DNA from: Pseudosulfitobacter koreensis
GTDB lineage: Bacteria > Pseudomonadota > Alphaproteobacteria > Rhodobacterales > Rhodobacteraceae
DNA length: 64,000 nucleotides
Direction of reading: 5' to 3'
NCBI RefSeq assembly: GCF_024733015.1
Contig: NZ_JANKJG010000009.1
Coordinates: 103,148 to 167,147, forward strand
Numbering within the stretch: the first letter of the stretch is position 1; each line of letters opens with the position of its first letter. This document shows, one piece after another, positions 45,047 to 54,218 of the stretch. Position numbers and translations under genes: made by a program. The notes under the pieces are model-generated. The model was given only the letters and a program-made list of their open reading frames with translations, did not search any database and was not told where the DNA came from.

Positions 45047-46900
45047 TTACTCGGCCACCAGCTTGCCACGTCCTTCCAGATCGGCGCGCAACGCGGCGCG
45101 CAGGGCGCGGGCACGGCCCACGATGGCAGGCTCATGCAGCGTCAGCGGGCTGTCCATGCGAAAGCCCGCAGGCGCATGGCGCGCCAGATTCAGCGAACTG
45201 AGTGCCGAAAGCGGCACCGCCAGCAGCAGGCTTGTCACGATGGGCACCAGCCACCACGACACCAGTCCCGAAAGAAGGCCCACCGAAAGCAGCACGCCCA
45301 ATGTGGTCTCGACCCAGTGGAATTTCAGCAAGACCGCCACCGGCTGACGCGTGCCCTCGCGGTTCTGTGGGGCCCATGCCTCGCGGCGCGACAGCAGGGC
45401 GCGCAACACGGCCTTGCTTTGCTGGATCATCAGGATCGGCGCATAGGCCACCGACAGCGCCACTTCGGTCAGGAACGCAGTGCCAAAGGCGCGCTTGCCG
45501 CCGAACATCCGCACCGCGCCGGGGCGCATGGCGATGACCAGCGCCGAGGTGATCTTGGGCGTCAGCAGCATCGCGTACATGATGACCAGAAAGCCCACGC
45601 TGTCGATATGGCTCATCTCGGGGGGCCACGAGGGGAACAGAGGGTTGGCCTCGTTGAAATAGCGGATCACATTGGTCTCCGCGTCCTTGCCCAGCAGGGT
45701 CCAGAACACCAGCAACAGGAACCACGCGGGGCTCATCAGATAGGCCATCGCCCCCTGGAACAGGTGAAAGCGGCTGACCGGGTGCAGCCCTTTGGTGCCC
45801 AGAAGCCGCAGGTGTTGCAGGTTGCCACGGCACCAGCGGCGGTCGCGCAGGACATAGTCAACGAGCGTTCCGGGCGTTTCCTCGAAACTGCCCGCGACGC
45901 GCGGCAGAAACTTCACGGTCCAGCCTGCACGACGCAGCAGCGACGCTTCGACAAAGTCGTGACTCAGGATCAGATCGCGCCCGCCGCGGATGTGCGGCAG
46001 ACCTGCAGCAGAGGCAAAGGCTTCGACGCGGATGATCGCATTGTGACCCCAATAGTTGCCCTCGGCGCGGGCCCAGCGGGCCAGCCCCTCGGCCAACAGC
46101 CAGCCATAGGCCATGTTGGAAAACTGCTGGATGCGGGCAAAGACGGTCTCGGCCCCGATCAGCTGGGGAAAGCTCTGGATCAGCCCCGCCTGCGGGTCGG
46201 CGGCCATTTCGTCGGACAGGCGCACGATGGCGCGGCCCGTCATCAGGCTGTCGGCGTCCAGCACCAGCATCGCATCATGGGCGGCACCCCAGCCGGTGAT
46301 CCAGTCGGCCAGGTTGCCCACCTTCTTGTCGACGTTCTGCGCGCGGCGGCGGTAATGGACCGTCATGCCCTCGGGCACGTCGCGGCGCAGCACCTCGAAG
46401 GCTTGCAATTCGCGCGCGGCAATCGCGGGGTCCTGCGTGTCGCTGAGGATGAACAGCGCATAGCGGTGCATCGGCTTGCGCGCCGCCACGTCGTTCAGCA
46501 TCGCGGCGGCATTGCCGAAGACGTCCCAGGTGACTTCGTTGTAGACCGGCACCAGCAGGGCCACGTCCATCGGCGCGCCGCGCCGCGCGGGTTCGCGTGC
46601 TTCGAAGCGTCCCGCAAGGGCCACGCCCACCGTGCTGACGGCCAGCGACACCCAGACGAAGGTCAGCCCGATCATCGCCAGCAGCGCCCATTCGACGACG
46701 CTCATGCCGGCCTGCGACAGCACGCCATGCAGACCCCACAGCAAAAGCGCCGTGATGGTCAGCGCCGGGGCAAAGACCGCCAGCCGCCAGCCGAACCCGT
46801 CCTGCGCACAGGGGCGCGCGCCGGGCGCGCGGTGCAGGTCCTGTTCGGGCATCGCCAGAGGCGCACGCGGGGGCATATGGGTCAGATCGGTCAGTGTCAT
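45047..46900 (-). CDS. opgH: Glucan biosynthesis glucosyltransferase (osmoregulated periplasmic glucans)
   Basis: OpgH (MdoH) is the family-2 glucosyltransferase that builds the beta-glucan backbone and passes it through the membrane. The 617-residue protein is shorter than the enterobacterial form (about 850), as usual in Rhodobacter relatives. It shows membrane helices around residues 40-60 and 70-95, the catalytic aspartates in ALLVPVYNE, VLDADSLM and SHDFVEAS, and the product-binding YVLRDRRWCRGNLQH (the QxxRW equivalent). Several C-terminal helices follow. It overlaps opgG by four bases and is the last gene of opgC-opgG-opgH. Confidence 0.92.
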   Translation of the reverse strand: MTLTDLTHMPPRAPLAMPEQDLHRAPGARPCAQDGFGWRLAVFAPALTITALLLWGLHGVLSQAGMSVVEWALLAMIGLTFVWVSLAVSTVGVALAGRFEAREPARRGAPMDVALLVPVYNEVTWDVFGNAAAMLNDVAARKPMHRYALFILSDTQDPAIAARELQAFEVLRRDVPEGMTVHYRRRAQNVDKKVGNLADWITGWGAAHDAMLVLDADSLMTGRAIVRLSDEMAADPQAGLIQSFPQLIGAETVFARIQQFSNMAYGWLLAEGLARWARAEGNYWGHNAIIRVEAFASAAGLPHIRGGRDLILSHDFVEASLLRRAGWTVKFLPRVAGSFEETPGTLVDYVLRDRRWCRGNLQHLRLLGTKGLHPVSRFHLFQGAMAYLMSPAWFLLLVFWTLLGKDAETNVIRYFNEANPLFPSWPPEMSHIDSVGFLVIMYAMLLTPKITSALVIAMRPGAVRMFGGKRAFGTAFLTEVALSVAYAPILMIQQSKAVLRALLSRREAWAPQNREGTRQPVAVLLKFHWVETTLGVLLSVGLLSGLVSWWLVPIVTSLLLAVPLSALSSLNLARHAPAGFRMDSPLTLHEPAIVGRARALRAALRADLEGRGKLVAE

Positions 46901-48426
46901 GCGGTTGTCCAGCGGTAGAGCCAAAGCTCGGAAAGGGCGGCATCGCCCTGGCGAAGTTGCACCCGGAACTCGGCCAGCTTGACCTCTTCGGGGAAGAACG
47001 TGAAGGCCAGGCGCAGGCCACCCGTGGCAGGGTTGCGCTGCAATATGCCTTCGCTGACGCTGCCCGCACTGGTCGTGACGATCTGTGTGATCGTTTCCAG
47101 ATCGTCGGGCAGGTTTGAGCTTGGGGCGAAGTCGATGGCAAAGACGCGACCGCCTTCGGGGCGTGCGCCCGCTGCGGTGTTGATCACGCGCATGGGTTCC
47201 GCCAGAGACACCGGCGCAGGATCGGCACCCCAGTCCAGCTGATAGCTCATGACGTGCTCGGACCCTGCAGGGATCGCTTCGGCGGGACGCCAATAGGCGA
47301 CGATATTGTCGTAGATTTCAAGATCGGCAGGGATTTCCACCAGCGCGACGGACCCATTGCCCCAACCTTCACCGGGGGTGACCCACAGGCTTGGACGGTT
47401 GTGGTAATGCGCCTCAAGGTCGTTGAAATTCTCCAGCTTGCGCGCGCGCTGCATCAGGCCGAAGCCCTTGGGGTTCACGTCGACGAACGAGCTGACCTGC
47501 AAGGTCGCGGGGTTGGCGAGCGGTCGCCAGATCATCTCACCGCCGCCGTTGTGGATCAGCAGTCCGTCGCTGTCGTGGACCGCCGGGCGGAAATCGTCAA
47601 AACGCTGGCGGTCGGTGTCGTCGAACAGGAACATCGAAGTCAGCGGCGCGATGCCCAGATGCGCAAGGTCGGTGCGCGCAAAGAGATGCGCGCTGACATT
47701 CATCCGCAGCACTGGGCCGGGCGTGATGTGGAACGTATAGGCGCCGGTGACGGAGGGGCTGTCCAGCAGCGCGTGCACCACCACAGTGTCAGAGCCGTGC
47801 GCAGGGCGTTCCAGCCAAAGGCCGACGAAGTCGGGGAATTCCTCGCCCTCCGGGTCGCCGGTGTTGATCGCAAGACCGCGCGCCGACAGGCCATAGCTTT
47901 CGCCGGCCCCGAGGCCACGGAAGTAGCTCGCGCCCTGAAAGACCGCGTATTCCTCGAAGATGCCGGGTTTGTGCAGCTCTGCCCGCAGGCGCAGACCGCT
48001 GTAGCCCAGCGTCTCGTCCAGATCGACCTGCGGGAACTGGTCGGTCTTGTCGAACACGCCCATGTCGAAGGTCAGGGGCCGCGCTGCGCCGTCCTCGACC
48101 TCGAACATGGCCACCGCCTGCGGAAAATAGAGACCCGGCGGGAACACATCCACACGTTGGGGCGCGTCCGTGCCTTCCCACAGGGCATTGCGGCTGTCGA
48201 ACCAGATCTTGCGGTACTGGTCATAGGACAGGTTGCGCCAGCTTTTCGGGATCTGCGGGCGGGGCGTATAGCTTTCGGCAGCCATCTCGCGGGCACGCCG
48301 GATCAGGCTTTGCGCGTCAAAGCGTTCGGGTGCGCCGACCTGCAAGCCGGGCTCGTCCGCCCATGACCGGGCAGGGGCAGCAGCGGCAAGGGCCGCGAGG
48401 GATGCAAGGAATTCGCGTCGCAACAT
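46897..48426 (-). CDS. opgG: Periplasmic glucan biosynthesis protein OpgG/OpgD family
   Basis: The 509-residue protein has a signal peptide with a twin-arginine-like start (MLRREFLASLAALAAAAPAR). The mature protein is a two-domain beta-sandwich, with RNLSYDQYRKIWFDSRNALW, FPPGLYF, FFRG-like YFRGLGAGESYGLSARGLAI and QRARKLENFNDLEAHYHNRP, all family signatures. OpgG and OpgD are the periplasmic partners of OpgH and shape linear glucans. The RR start resembles the Tat-exported OpgD, so OpgD is an alternative name. It overlaps the opgC stop by one base. Confidence 0.92.
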   Translation of the reverse strand: MLRREFLASLAALAAAAPARSWADEPGLQVGAPERFDAQSLIRRAREMAAESYTPRPQIPKSWRNLSYDQYRKIWFDSRNALWEGTDAPQRVDVFPPGLYFPQAVAMFEVEDGAARPLTFDMGVFDKTDQFPQVDLDETLGYSGLRLRAELHKPGIFEEYAVFQGASYFRGLGAGESYGLSARGLAINTGDPEGEEFPDFVGLWLERPAHGSDTVVVHALLDSPSVTGAYTFHITPGPVLRMNVSAHLFARTDLAHLGIAPLTSMFLFDDTDRQRFDDFRPAVHDSDGLLIHNGGGEMIWRPLANPATLQVSSFVDVNPKGFGLMQRARKLENFNDLEAHYHNRPSLWVTPGEGWGNGSVALVEIPADLEIYDNIVAYWRPAEAIPAGSEHVMSYQLDWGADPAPVSLAEPMRVINTAAGARPEGGRVFAIDFAPSSNLPDDLETITQIVTTSAGSVSEGILQRNPATGGLRLAFTFFPEEVKLAEFRVQLRQGDAALSELWLYRWTTA

Positions 48427-49700
48427 TATAATTGGGCCTTTTTCCAGGGTTGGCCTTTGAACCAGCCCGCACCGTAGGCGGTGGCTATCAGCACCGCCGC
48501 TCCGGCCAGATTGATCATAAGAACGGGAAGAACGCGGTGGCCGGACACGTCGATGCCAAAGCCCATGAGCCGCGCGATGAACATGCTGACCACGAAGACG
48601 GCCAGAGATTGCTGACCCACTTTCAGGATGATCGTGACCAGGGCGTCCCAGACGCGCGCCAGCGCGCCGGTGCCCCGCGCCAGAAGCCTGCCACCCTTGT
48701 CGCCTGCGATGACCCAAGCCAGGTAGGCCAGCGCCAGAAAGTGCAGGTACCGCAGGACAGCAAAGGATGACTTGTCGTACCAAGCGAGGTTTTCCGCACG
48801 CCACGTCTTTGCCCATGCCCATCCGAATTCGCGCAATGCAACGTCAGAGACCAAGGTGTTGGACACCACAAGCACCGCCGACAGCACCACCAGCGTCATC
48901 GACACCGGCGGCTTCGGCAGCCAGCCGCGCATGAAGGCAAAGCCGGTGAAGAAGATCAGCTGCCAGCCGAACGGGTTGAAGAACCAGTTCCGGTCGCTCC
49001 AGGGTTCTGCCGGAAGCGCCAGATGCCACGCGCCAAGGCCAAGGGTCTGCATCAAGCTCTCCTGCGCCATCAGCCATATACAGACCACGAACGCTGCAAC
49101 TGCAGAAAAGTTCATTCGCACCAGCAGCATTATGATCGGCATGAACAGCAGCACGATCATGTACATCGGCAGGATGTCGAAATAATTAGGTACATAGCTC
49201 AGCGTCATGAAGCTGAGGAAGATGTCGGGGTTCGCCCATTTTTCGCTTTCGACAAAGAGCGGCCACAGGTTCAGCTGACCCCAGTAGTTCATTCCGGTGA
49301 TCTCCAGATCAGTCAGCCATATGGTCAGCGCGAGAGTGGCGCAGAACAGCCCGACATGGGCCCAGTAGACCTGCCAGACGCGGTACAGCACGCGCGCGCT
49401 GCCCAGCTTCCAGCCCGCGCGGTCGAACCCGCCGCCGAATGCGATGGCGCTGGCCATGCCAGAGCAGAACACGAATATCTCGGTCGCATCGGAAAAACCC
49501 CAGCGGGCGGGTATCCAGCTGGCCAGAAAATTGCCCGGAGTGTGTGCGATCAGGATGATGAACATCGCGATGCCGCGAAAGAAATCAAGCCGCAGGTCGC
49601 GGACACGCGCAGTACCGGCTGTGATCGTTGCAGATGCGGGCGCAGCGTTGCGCGCAGAGGGCGGGGTCATGGTGTCGGTCGCGGCCGTCGAGTATGTCAT
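48426..49700 (-). CDS. opgC: OpgC-family membrane succinyl/acyl transferase
   Basis: The 424-residue protein has about ten membrane helices and the OpgC (PF10129) core: RDLRLDFFRGIAMFIILIAH near residue 35, SDATEIFVFCSGM, and FNPFGWQLIFFTGFAFMRGW. OpgC adds succinyl groups to periplasmic glucans in Rhodobacter, giving them negative charge. It is the first gene of the operon. The ATG at 49700 follows AAGAGGCGGTG; a GTG one codon earlier is possible. The 30-residue N-terminus is a Thr/Ala-rich cytoplasmic tail. Confidence 0.9.
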   Translation of the reverse strand: MTYSTAATDTMTPPSARNAAPASATITAGTARVRDLRLDFFRGIAMFIILIAHTPGNFLASWIPARWGFSDATEIFVFCSGMASAIAFGGGFDRAGWKLGSARVLYRVWQVYWAHVGLFCATLALTIWLTDLEITGMNYWGQLNLWPLFVESEKWANPDIFLSFMTLSYVPNYFDILPMYMIVLLFMPIIMLLVRMNFSAVAAFVVCIWLMAQESLMQTLGLGAWHLALPAEPWSDRNWFFNPFGWQLIFFTGFAFMRGWLPKPPVSMTLVVLSAVLVVSNTLVSDVALREFGWAWAKTWRAENLAWYDKSSFAVLRYLHFLALAYLAWVIAGDKGGRLLARGTGALARVWDALVTIILKVGQQSLAVFVVSMFIARLMGFGIDVSGHRVLPVLMINLAGAAVLIATAYGAGWFKGQPWKKAQL

Positions 49701-49747
49701 CACCGCCTCTTAATCCGCATCGTGTCGGTTGTCTTCATTGGGTTTTC

Positions 49748-51094
49748 TCATTGGGCGGCAATACGCCGTGCGCTGGAAATCGACGCCGCGCGGATCTGTG
49801 CGAAACGGTCCTGATGACCACCCCGCATGTCCGTCCGCTGCGCCAGAATCAGCGCTGTACGCTCAACCCGACCGGCGCGCAATCCGGCATCTATCGTCAT
49901 GCGTTCAAAGACATCGCGCTGTGCATGGCTGCCGCCGATCGACTGCATCGACGCGCGTGCTGCGGCCAGATTTTGGAACGCCTGATCCCAGCGTCCTTCA
50001 GCGAAAGCATGCAGTCCGGCGACCGCCGCCAGACCGGGGTCGGCGACCCTCTGGGCCATTTCGCCATGGCGGATCGCGTCGCGGGCAAAGCGGGCGCACA
50101 TGGCATCGGCGGCGGCCCCTTTTCGAGCGCCCGAAAGTGCCAGCATGTAGTGCAGATCGGCAAAGACCAGACAGCCATCCTCGACCCGCGCCTCGGAGAA
50201 TGCAGCCAACTCGTCCCAGCGGTCGCCCACGTCCATGCCGTCCAGTTCCAGCCGCATCAACAGCGAGGTCGCGTTGGCGATGTCGCGGTAATCGTCGGTC
50301 TTGTCGGCGCGAATCTGCTGATCGTAGAGTGCCAGCACCACGTCCATCTCGCCACGGTCCAAGTGCAGCAGCGCCTTGTGCCACCAGACGTGGTGCCGAA
50401 AGTTGTTGCAGTGGTCCCATGCGCTCTTGTGGTCGTCGATCAGCGCGATGCCCGCATCGGGCCGGGCCGTCATGTCGTACACATGCGCCACAGCGTGCAG
50501 TCCCCATGCGTCGTCGGGCGCGTGTTCCAGCCCCCGCAGCCCGGTGCGCTCGGCGGCGGCATAGTCGCCGGTTTCCTCAAGCGTGAAGGCATGGCAGCCC
50601 AGCAGATAGCCGCGCATCGGGTGGATTGTGTGCGCATCCAGAACCGCCTCTACCGAGGCGCGCATGCCGCGCGCATCGCCCAGCACGAAGCGGATGGCGT
50701 GGCTGACCTTGGCCGACAGCGTGTCACGCGGTTGCAGGCGAAGTGCCGCCTCCATCGCGGCAATTGCCCCCGAGGGCCGCCCCTGCAGCCATTCGCCAAG
50801 TGCCTGCACCCACAGCTTTTCGCGGGGCGCGGCACTCTCCCGGCTCAGCGCCGTCAGTGCCGCCTCGTGCGCCTCGCGCGCCACGGCGATCAGTTCTGCG
50901 CGCCCCATCATCAGCGAGAACAGCCCCCGCGCGGCGTGGCCCATGGCGAAATCGGGCGCGCCCTCCAGCACCTTGCCCAGATGCACAGGCGTCTGAGTGC
51001 CGTGCGACAGAAATCCAGTGATCACGCCGTTCCAGTGGTCCAGCAGAACCGGATCATCCAGAGAGATCGGGCTGTCACAGATGTCGCTTTGCAT
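49748..51094 (-). CDS. Tetratricopeptide-repeat protein, TTC38-like
   Basis: The 448-residue protein is helical throughout and matches the TTC38 family of TPR-like proteins, found from bacteria to animals. Typical phrases are FAMGHAARGLFSLMMGRAE, REKLWVQALGEWLQGRPSGA, HPMRGYLLGCHAFTLEETGD, DDAWGLHAVAHVYDMTARPD, and RHHVWWHKALLHLDRGEMD. No signal or membrane segment is present. The function is unknown. The ATG at 51094 has GGAAAGG nearby. It follows opgC's start region by 47 bases but is transcribed in the same direction, so it precedes opgC and could share its transcript. Confidence 0.82.
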   Translation of the reverse strand: MQSDICDSPISLDDPVLLDHWNGVITGFLSHGTQTPVHLGKVLEGAPDFAMGHAARGLFSLMMGRAELIAVAREAHEAALTALSRESAAPREKLWVQALGEWLQGRPSGAIAAMEAALRLQPRDTLSAKVSHAIRFVLGDARGMRASVEAVLDAHTIHPMRGYLLGCHAFTLEETGDYAAAERTGLRGLEHAPDDAWGLHAVAHVYDMTARPDAGIALIDDHKSAWDHCNNFRHHVWWHKALLHLDRGEMDVVLALYDQQIRADKTDDYRDIANATSLLMRLELDGMDVGDRWDELAAFSEARVEDGCLVFADLHYMLALSGARKGAAADAMCARFARDAIRHGEMAQRVADPGLAAVAGLHAFAEGRWDQAFQNLAAARASMQSIGGSHAQRDVFERMTIDAGLRAGRVERTALILAQRTDMRGGHQDRFAQIRAASISSARRIAAQ

Positions 51095-51223
51095 ATGGGG
51101 GCACCTTTCCAGTGGCGCAGGAGCGTCCCTGCGGGGTGCCCCCAATTTACGCGTCTTTTGGGCCTTCGGGGGTGCCTTACACGCAGGTGTGACATGCGCT
51201 GCGCGTTTTCGTGAGCATTGGGG

Positions 51224-51262
51224 CGGATTTGCAATATTTTTGGGCTGTAATGCGCAAATCCG
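51224..51262. repeat. Nine-base inverted repeat upstream of the TTC38-like gene
   Basis: CGGATTTGC (51224-51232) and GCAAATCCG (51254-51262) form perfect arms around 21 bases. The left arm runs into TTGCAATATT, a decamer also found upstream of ccr. It lies in the spacer 51095-51268 between the CoA-transferase and TTC38-like genes and may be an operator or weak terminator. Confidence 0.35.
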
Positions 51263-51268
51263 GTAGGA

Positions 51269-52483
51269 TCACTCCTGCGCGTCGGGGTCGGTGCGCAGCA
51301 TCTGTAACACCGCTGCCGTATCCTGCCCAAAGGCGGGCGGCGCACGGCGGTAGGTGACGGGCGTCGCCGACAGCTTCAGCGGATTGCCCAGCAGGCGCAG
51401 ATGGCCCCCGGCGACCCCTTCGCAGGGCAACTCGACCACCGCACCGCGTGCCTGCGCCTGATCCGATGTCAGCGCTTCGGCGACATCGTGGATCGGGCCC
51501 ACGGGCACCTTGACCGCATGCAGGCGGGTCATCACGTCATTACGGGCCAGGGCCTTCAGCGCCGGACGCATCTGCGTCATCAGCGCGGCGCGGTTCTCGA
51601 TCCGGTGCTGGTTGGTGTCAAAACGCGCATCTTCGCTGAGCCCCGCCAGCCCGACCGCGTCACAGAACCGCGCGAATTGCGCATCATTGCCCACCGCCAG
51701 CAGGATATGGCCGTCGCTGCATTCAAAGGCGTCATAGGGCACGATGTTGGGGTGCGCATTGCCGCGCCGTTCGGGGATGTCGCCGCTGGTCAGGTAGTTG
51801 GTGCCCTCGTTGACCAGCCAGGCCATCTGCGTGTCCACAAGGCTCAGGTCGATGTGCTGCCCCTCGCCGGTGCGGTCGCGGTGGCGCAGGGCGGCCAGAA
51901 TACCGATGGTCGCGTACATCCCGCACATCACGTCGGCGATGCCAACGCCCACCTTCATCGGCGCACCTTCGGGCTCTCCGGTCAGGGACATGATCCCGCC
52001 ATAGCCCTGCGCCATCAGGTCATAGCCGGGCTGGCTGCTGTTCGGTCCGGTCTGCCCGAACCCGCTGATTGAGCAATAGACAAGCGCGGGATGCCTTTGC
52101 AGCAATGTCGCATGGTCCAGCCCGTATTTGACCAGCCCGCCTGGTTTGTAGTTCTCGATCACCACATCGGCGCGTGCGGCCAGTTGGCGCAGGGTGTCTT
52201 GCCCTGCGTCTGTGGACAGATCGACGGCGACCGACAGTTTGTTGCGGTTGGCGGCCATGAAGTAGGCCGACAGATCAGTGGCTTTGCCAGCCGTGTCGCA
52301 TGCGTAGTTTGGTCCCCAGCCACGGGTGTCGTCGCCGCCGGTCTTGGGGTTCTCGACCTTGATGATCGTGGCGCCGAGGTCGCCCAGCAGTTGCGTCGCG
52401 GTCGGGCCTGCGAGGATACGGCTTAGGTCGAGGACAAAGAGACCGTCCAGTGCACCCTTGGTTGCGCCGCTAGATTCGGCCAT
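51269..52483 (-). CDS. CaiB/BaiF-family (type III) CoA-transferase
   Basis: The 404-residue enzyme moves CoA between carboxylic acids. Signatures are the start LDGLFVLDLSRILAGPTATQ, LGDLGATIIKVENPKTGGDDTR, the catalytic Asp in PGYDLMAQ (residue about 165), GIADVMCGMYATIGILAALR and NIVPYDAFECSDG. The preferred start is ATG 52483, which overlaps the preceding ThDP-enzyme gene by 14 bases. The pair is therefore one operon. A formyl-CoA/oxalate role is known for such pairs, but the partner differs from oxalyl-CoA decarboxylase in its cofactor motif, so the substrate is open. Confidence 0.88.
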   Translation of the reverse strand: MAESSGATKGALDGLFVLDLSRILAGPTATQLLGDLGATIIKVENPKTGGDDTRGWGPNYACDTAGKATDLSAYFMAANRNKLSVAVDLSTDAGQDTLRQLAARADVVIENYKPGGLVKYGLDHATLLQRHPALVYCSISGFGQTGPNSSQPGYDLMAQGYGGIMSLTGEPEGAPMKVGVGIADVMCGMYATIGILAALRHRDRTGEGQHIDLSLVDTQMAWLVNEGTNYLTSGDIPERRGNAHPNIVPYDAFECSDGHILLAVGNDAQFARFCDAVGLAGLSEDARFDTNQHRIENRAALMTQMRPALKALARNDVMTRLHAVKVPVGPIHDVAEALTSDQAQARGAVVELPCEGVAGGHLRLLGNPLKLSATPVTYRRAPPAFGQDTAAVLQMLRTDPDAQE

Positions 52484-54080
52484 CGTAGGCTCCCTTTTCG
52501 ATATGGGCGGCGATGACGGAAAAGGTGTCGGCGGCTTGCGCCCGTGCCAGAGCATCGTCCAACTCGGCCCGGCTGCGCACATCCACGCCCTCCCCTCCGA
52601 AGGCGCGACCAATGGCGGCAAAATCATGCGTACCGAAGTCGACGCCGTGATTGCTCAGTTGCCGCTGGCGCTGTTTCAGTTCGATCAAGGCAAGCGCGGC
52701 ATCGACGAAGACCACGAAGATACAGCGCAGGCCCAGCTCCTTGGCCGTCGCCAGTTCGCCCGCGACCATCAGAAACCCCGCATCTCCGCTGAAGCTGACC
52801 ACCGTGCGGTCGGGCGAGGCGAGTGCCGCGCCCATCGCCAGCGGCACGGCACAGCCCATCGTGCACAGCGCAGAGGATTGCATCAGGGCGCGCGGCTCAT
52901 GGCAGGTCCACATCTGGCTGAGCAGGATGCGGTGTGCACCGCTGTCTGCGGTGGCCAACGTTCCGCGCGGCAATGCGCTGCGGCAAGTGGCGACGATGGC
53001 GGCTGGGCCCCAGTCTTCGTCTGCGGGAAAGGCTGCGGCCAGCGATGCCTTGGCCGCTGCGACTTCGCTACCCGACCATGTGTCGCGCGGGGTTGCGGCC
53101 TGCATTAACGCAGTGACTGTGGCGCTGACCGATCCCACGATGTTGATGGTGGACTGGTGCATGTAGTGGTGGTTCGGCACCGCGGTCACCTCGACCACGC
53201 GCTGCGTGGTGCTGTCCCAGGCATCGCGCCAGCCGGGGCGCATCTCGATCGGATCGTAGCCCAGACAGAGCACCAGGTCGGCGGATTGCACGAAGGGCAG
53301 CAGCGTCTTGTCCGCCAGTGGCGAAAGGCCCGCACCGCCCAGGGCCAGCGGATCGTCTTCGGGCAGCATCCCCTTGGCCTTGTAGGTGGTGATGACCGGC
53401 ATACCGAACTGCCGCGCCAGGCCCGCCACGTCCGCCACTTCGTTCAGCGCATCGACGCCCGCGATGATGACGGGCCGCGCTGCTTGCGACAGCCAGCCCG
53501 CGATCTGCGCCAGCGTGTCGGCATCCGGCACCACTTGTGCGGCAACGGCACGTGGCGTGGGTGCGGTGACAGGCACCTGTGCATCGGCGACGCGGATGGG
53601 AATGTCGATGAACACCGGACCGGGCTGGCCTTCTGTCGTGATGCCGACCGCCTTGTCGATGATTGTATGGGTTGCCCCTGCATCCAGCAGAAACGTGGCC
53701 TTGGTGATCGGGGCGAAGACAGCGCGCTGGTCCAGTACCTGATGGGTGTAGCTTTGCGCCTCGTCGGCATCGACGGCCCCGGCCAGCACGATCAACGGCA
53801 CGCGGTCCTGCAGGGCGTTGGCCACCGCGTTGACCCCGTTCAGCACACCGGGGCCGACCGTGGCCACCAATATGCCCGGCGCGCCGGTGCGATGCCACGC
53901 GCCCTCGGCCATGAAGGCCGCGGCGTTCTCGTGTTTGCACAGCACGAAGGTGATCCCCGCCGCCTCAAGCGCGTCGATCATCGTCAGAACCTCGCCTCCA
54001 GGCATCCCGAAAGCCATGCGGCACCCGGCAGCATAAAGCCTGTGCGCTACGGCATCTGCGGCCCTTATCGTCTTGGTCAT
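52470..54080 (-). CDS. Thiamine-diphosphate-dependent enzyme, acetolactate-synthase-like
   Basis: The 536-residue protein has the three ThDP-enzyme domains. The N-terminal pyrimidine-binding part (about 1-170) has FGMPGGEVLTMIDAL and the catalytic glutamate in KHENAAAFMAEG. The central part (about 185-320) follows. The C-terminal pyrophosphate part (about 350-520) has SFSGDAGFLMVAGELATAKE. The GDG...NN motif is altered: GDA at the start and VD where NN is usual, so metal binding may rely on Asp. It may decarboxylate a 2-oxo acid or an acyl-CoA. GAGGGTAAG precedes the ATG at 54080; the longer reading to 55811 is antisense to copA and is rejected. It is coupled to the CoA-transferase. Confidence 0.8.
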   Translation of the reverse strand: MTKTIRAADAVAHRLYAAGCRMAFGMPGGEVLTMIDALEAAGITFVLCKHENAAAFMAEGAWHRTGAPGILVATVGPGVLNGVNAVANALQDRVPLIVLAGAVDADEAQSYTHQVLDQRAVFAPITKATFLLDAGATHTIIDKAVGITTEGQPGPVFIDIPIRVADAQVPVTAPTPRAVAAQVVPDADTLAQIAGWLSQAARPVIIAGVDALNEVADVAGLARQFGMPVITTYKAKGMLPEDDPLALGGAGLSPLADKTLLPFVQSADLVLCLGYDPIEMRPGWRDAWDSTTQRVVEVTAVPNHHYMHQSTINIVGSVSATVTALMQAATPRDTWSGSEVAAAKASLAAAFPADEDWGPAAIVATCRSALPRGTLATADSGAHRILLSQMWTCHEPRALMQSSALCTMGCAVPLAMGAALASPDRTVVSFSGDAGFLMVAGELATAKELGLRCIFVVFVDAALALIELKQRQRQLSNHGVDFGTHDFAAIGRAFGGEGVDVRSRAELDDALARAQAADTFSVIAAHIEKGAYDGRI

Positions 54081-54180
54081 CTTACCCTCAACTCCGGTTT
54101 CCCCGGAGCTTGCCTTCGCCCCATCGGCGGCGCAACTCACCATAGCGCCAGCAATGTGACAATTAATCTGGAAATGCCGC

Positions 54181-54211
54181 TTGACCTTCCAGTGGTGGGA
54201 AGCCTTATATG
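54181..54211 (+). promoter_or_regulatory. CueR-type promoter of copA
   Basis: TTGACC (54181-54186) and TATATG (54206-54211) are separated by 19 bases, the stretched spacer typical of MerR-family promoters. Within it lies the dyad ACCTTCC-N7-GGAAGCC, which closely matches known CueR boxes. The expected start point, about seven bases after the -10, falls at or one base before the copA ATG (54219), so the mRNA is probably leaderless. Confidence 0.75.
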
Positions 54212-54218
54212 CCCTGTC

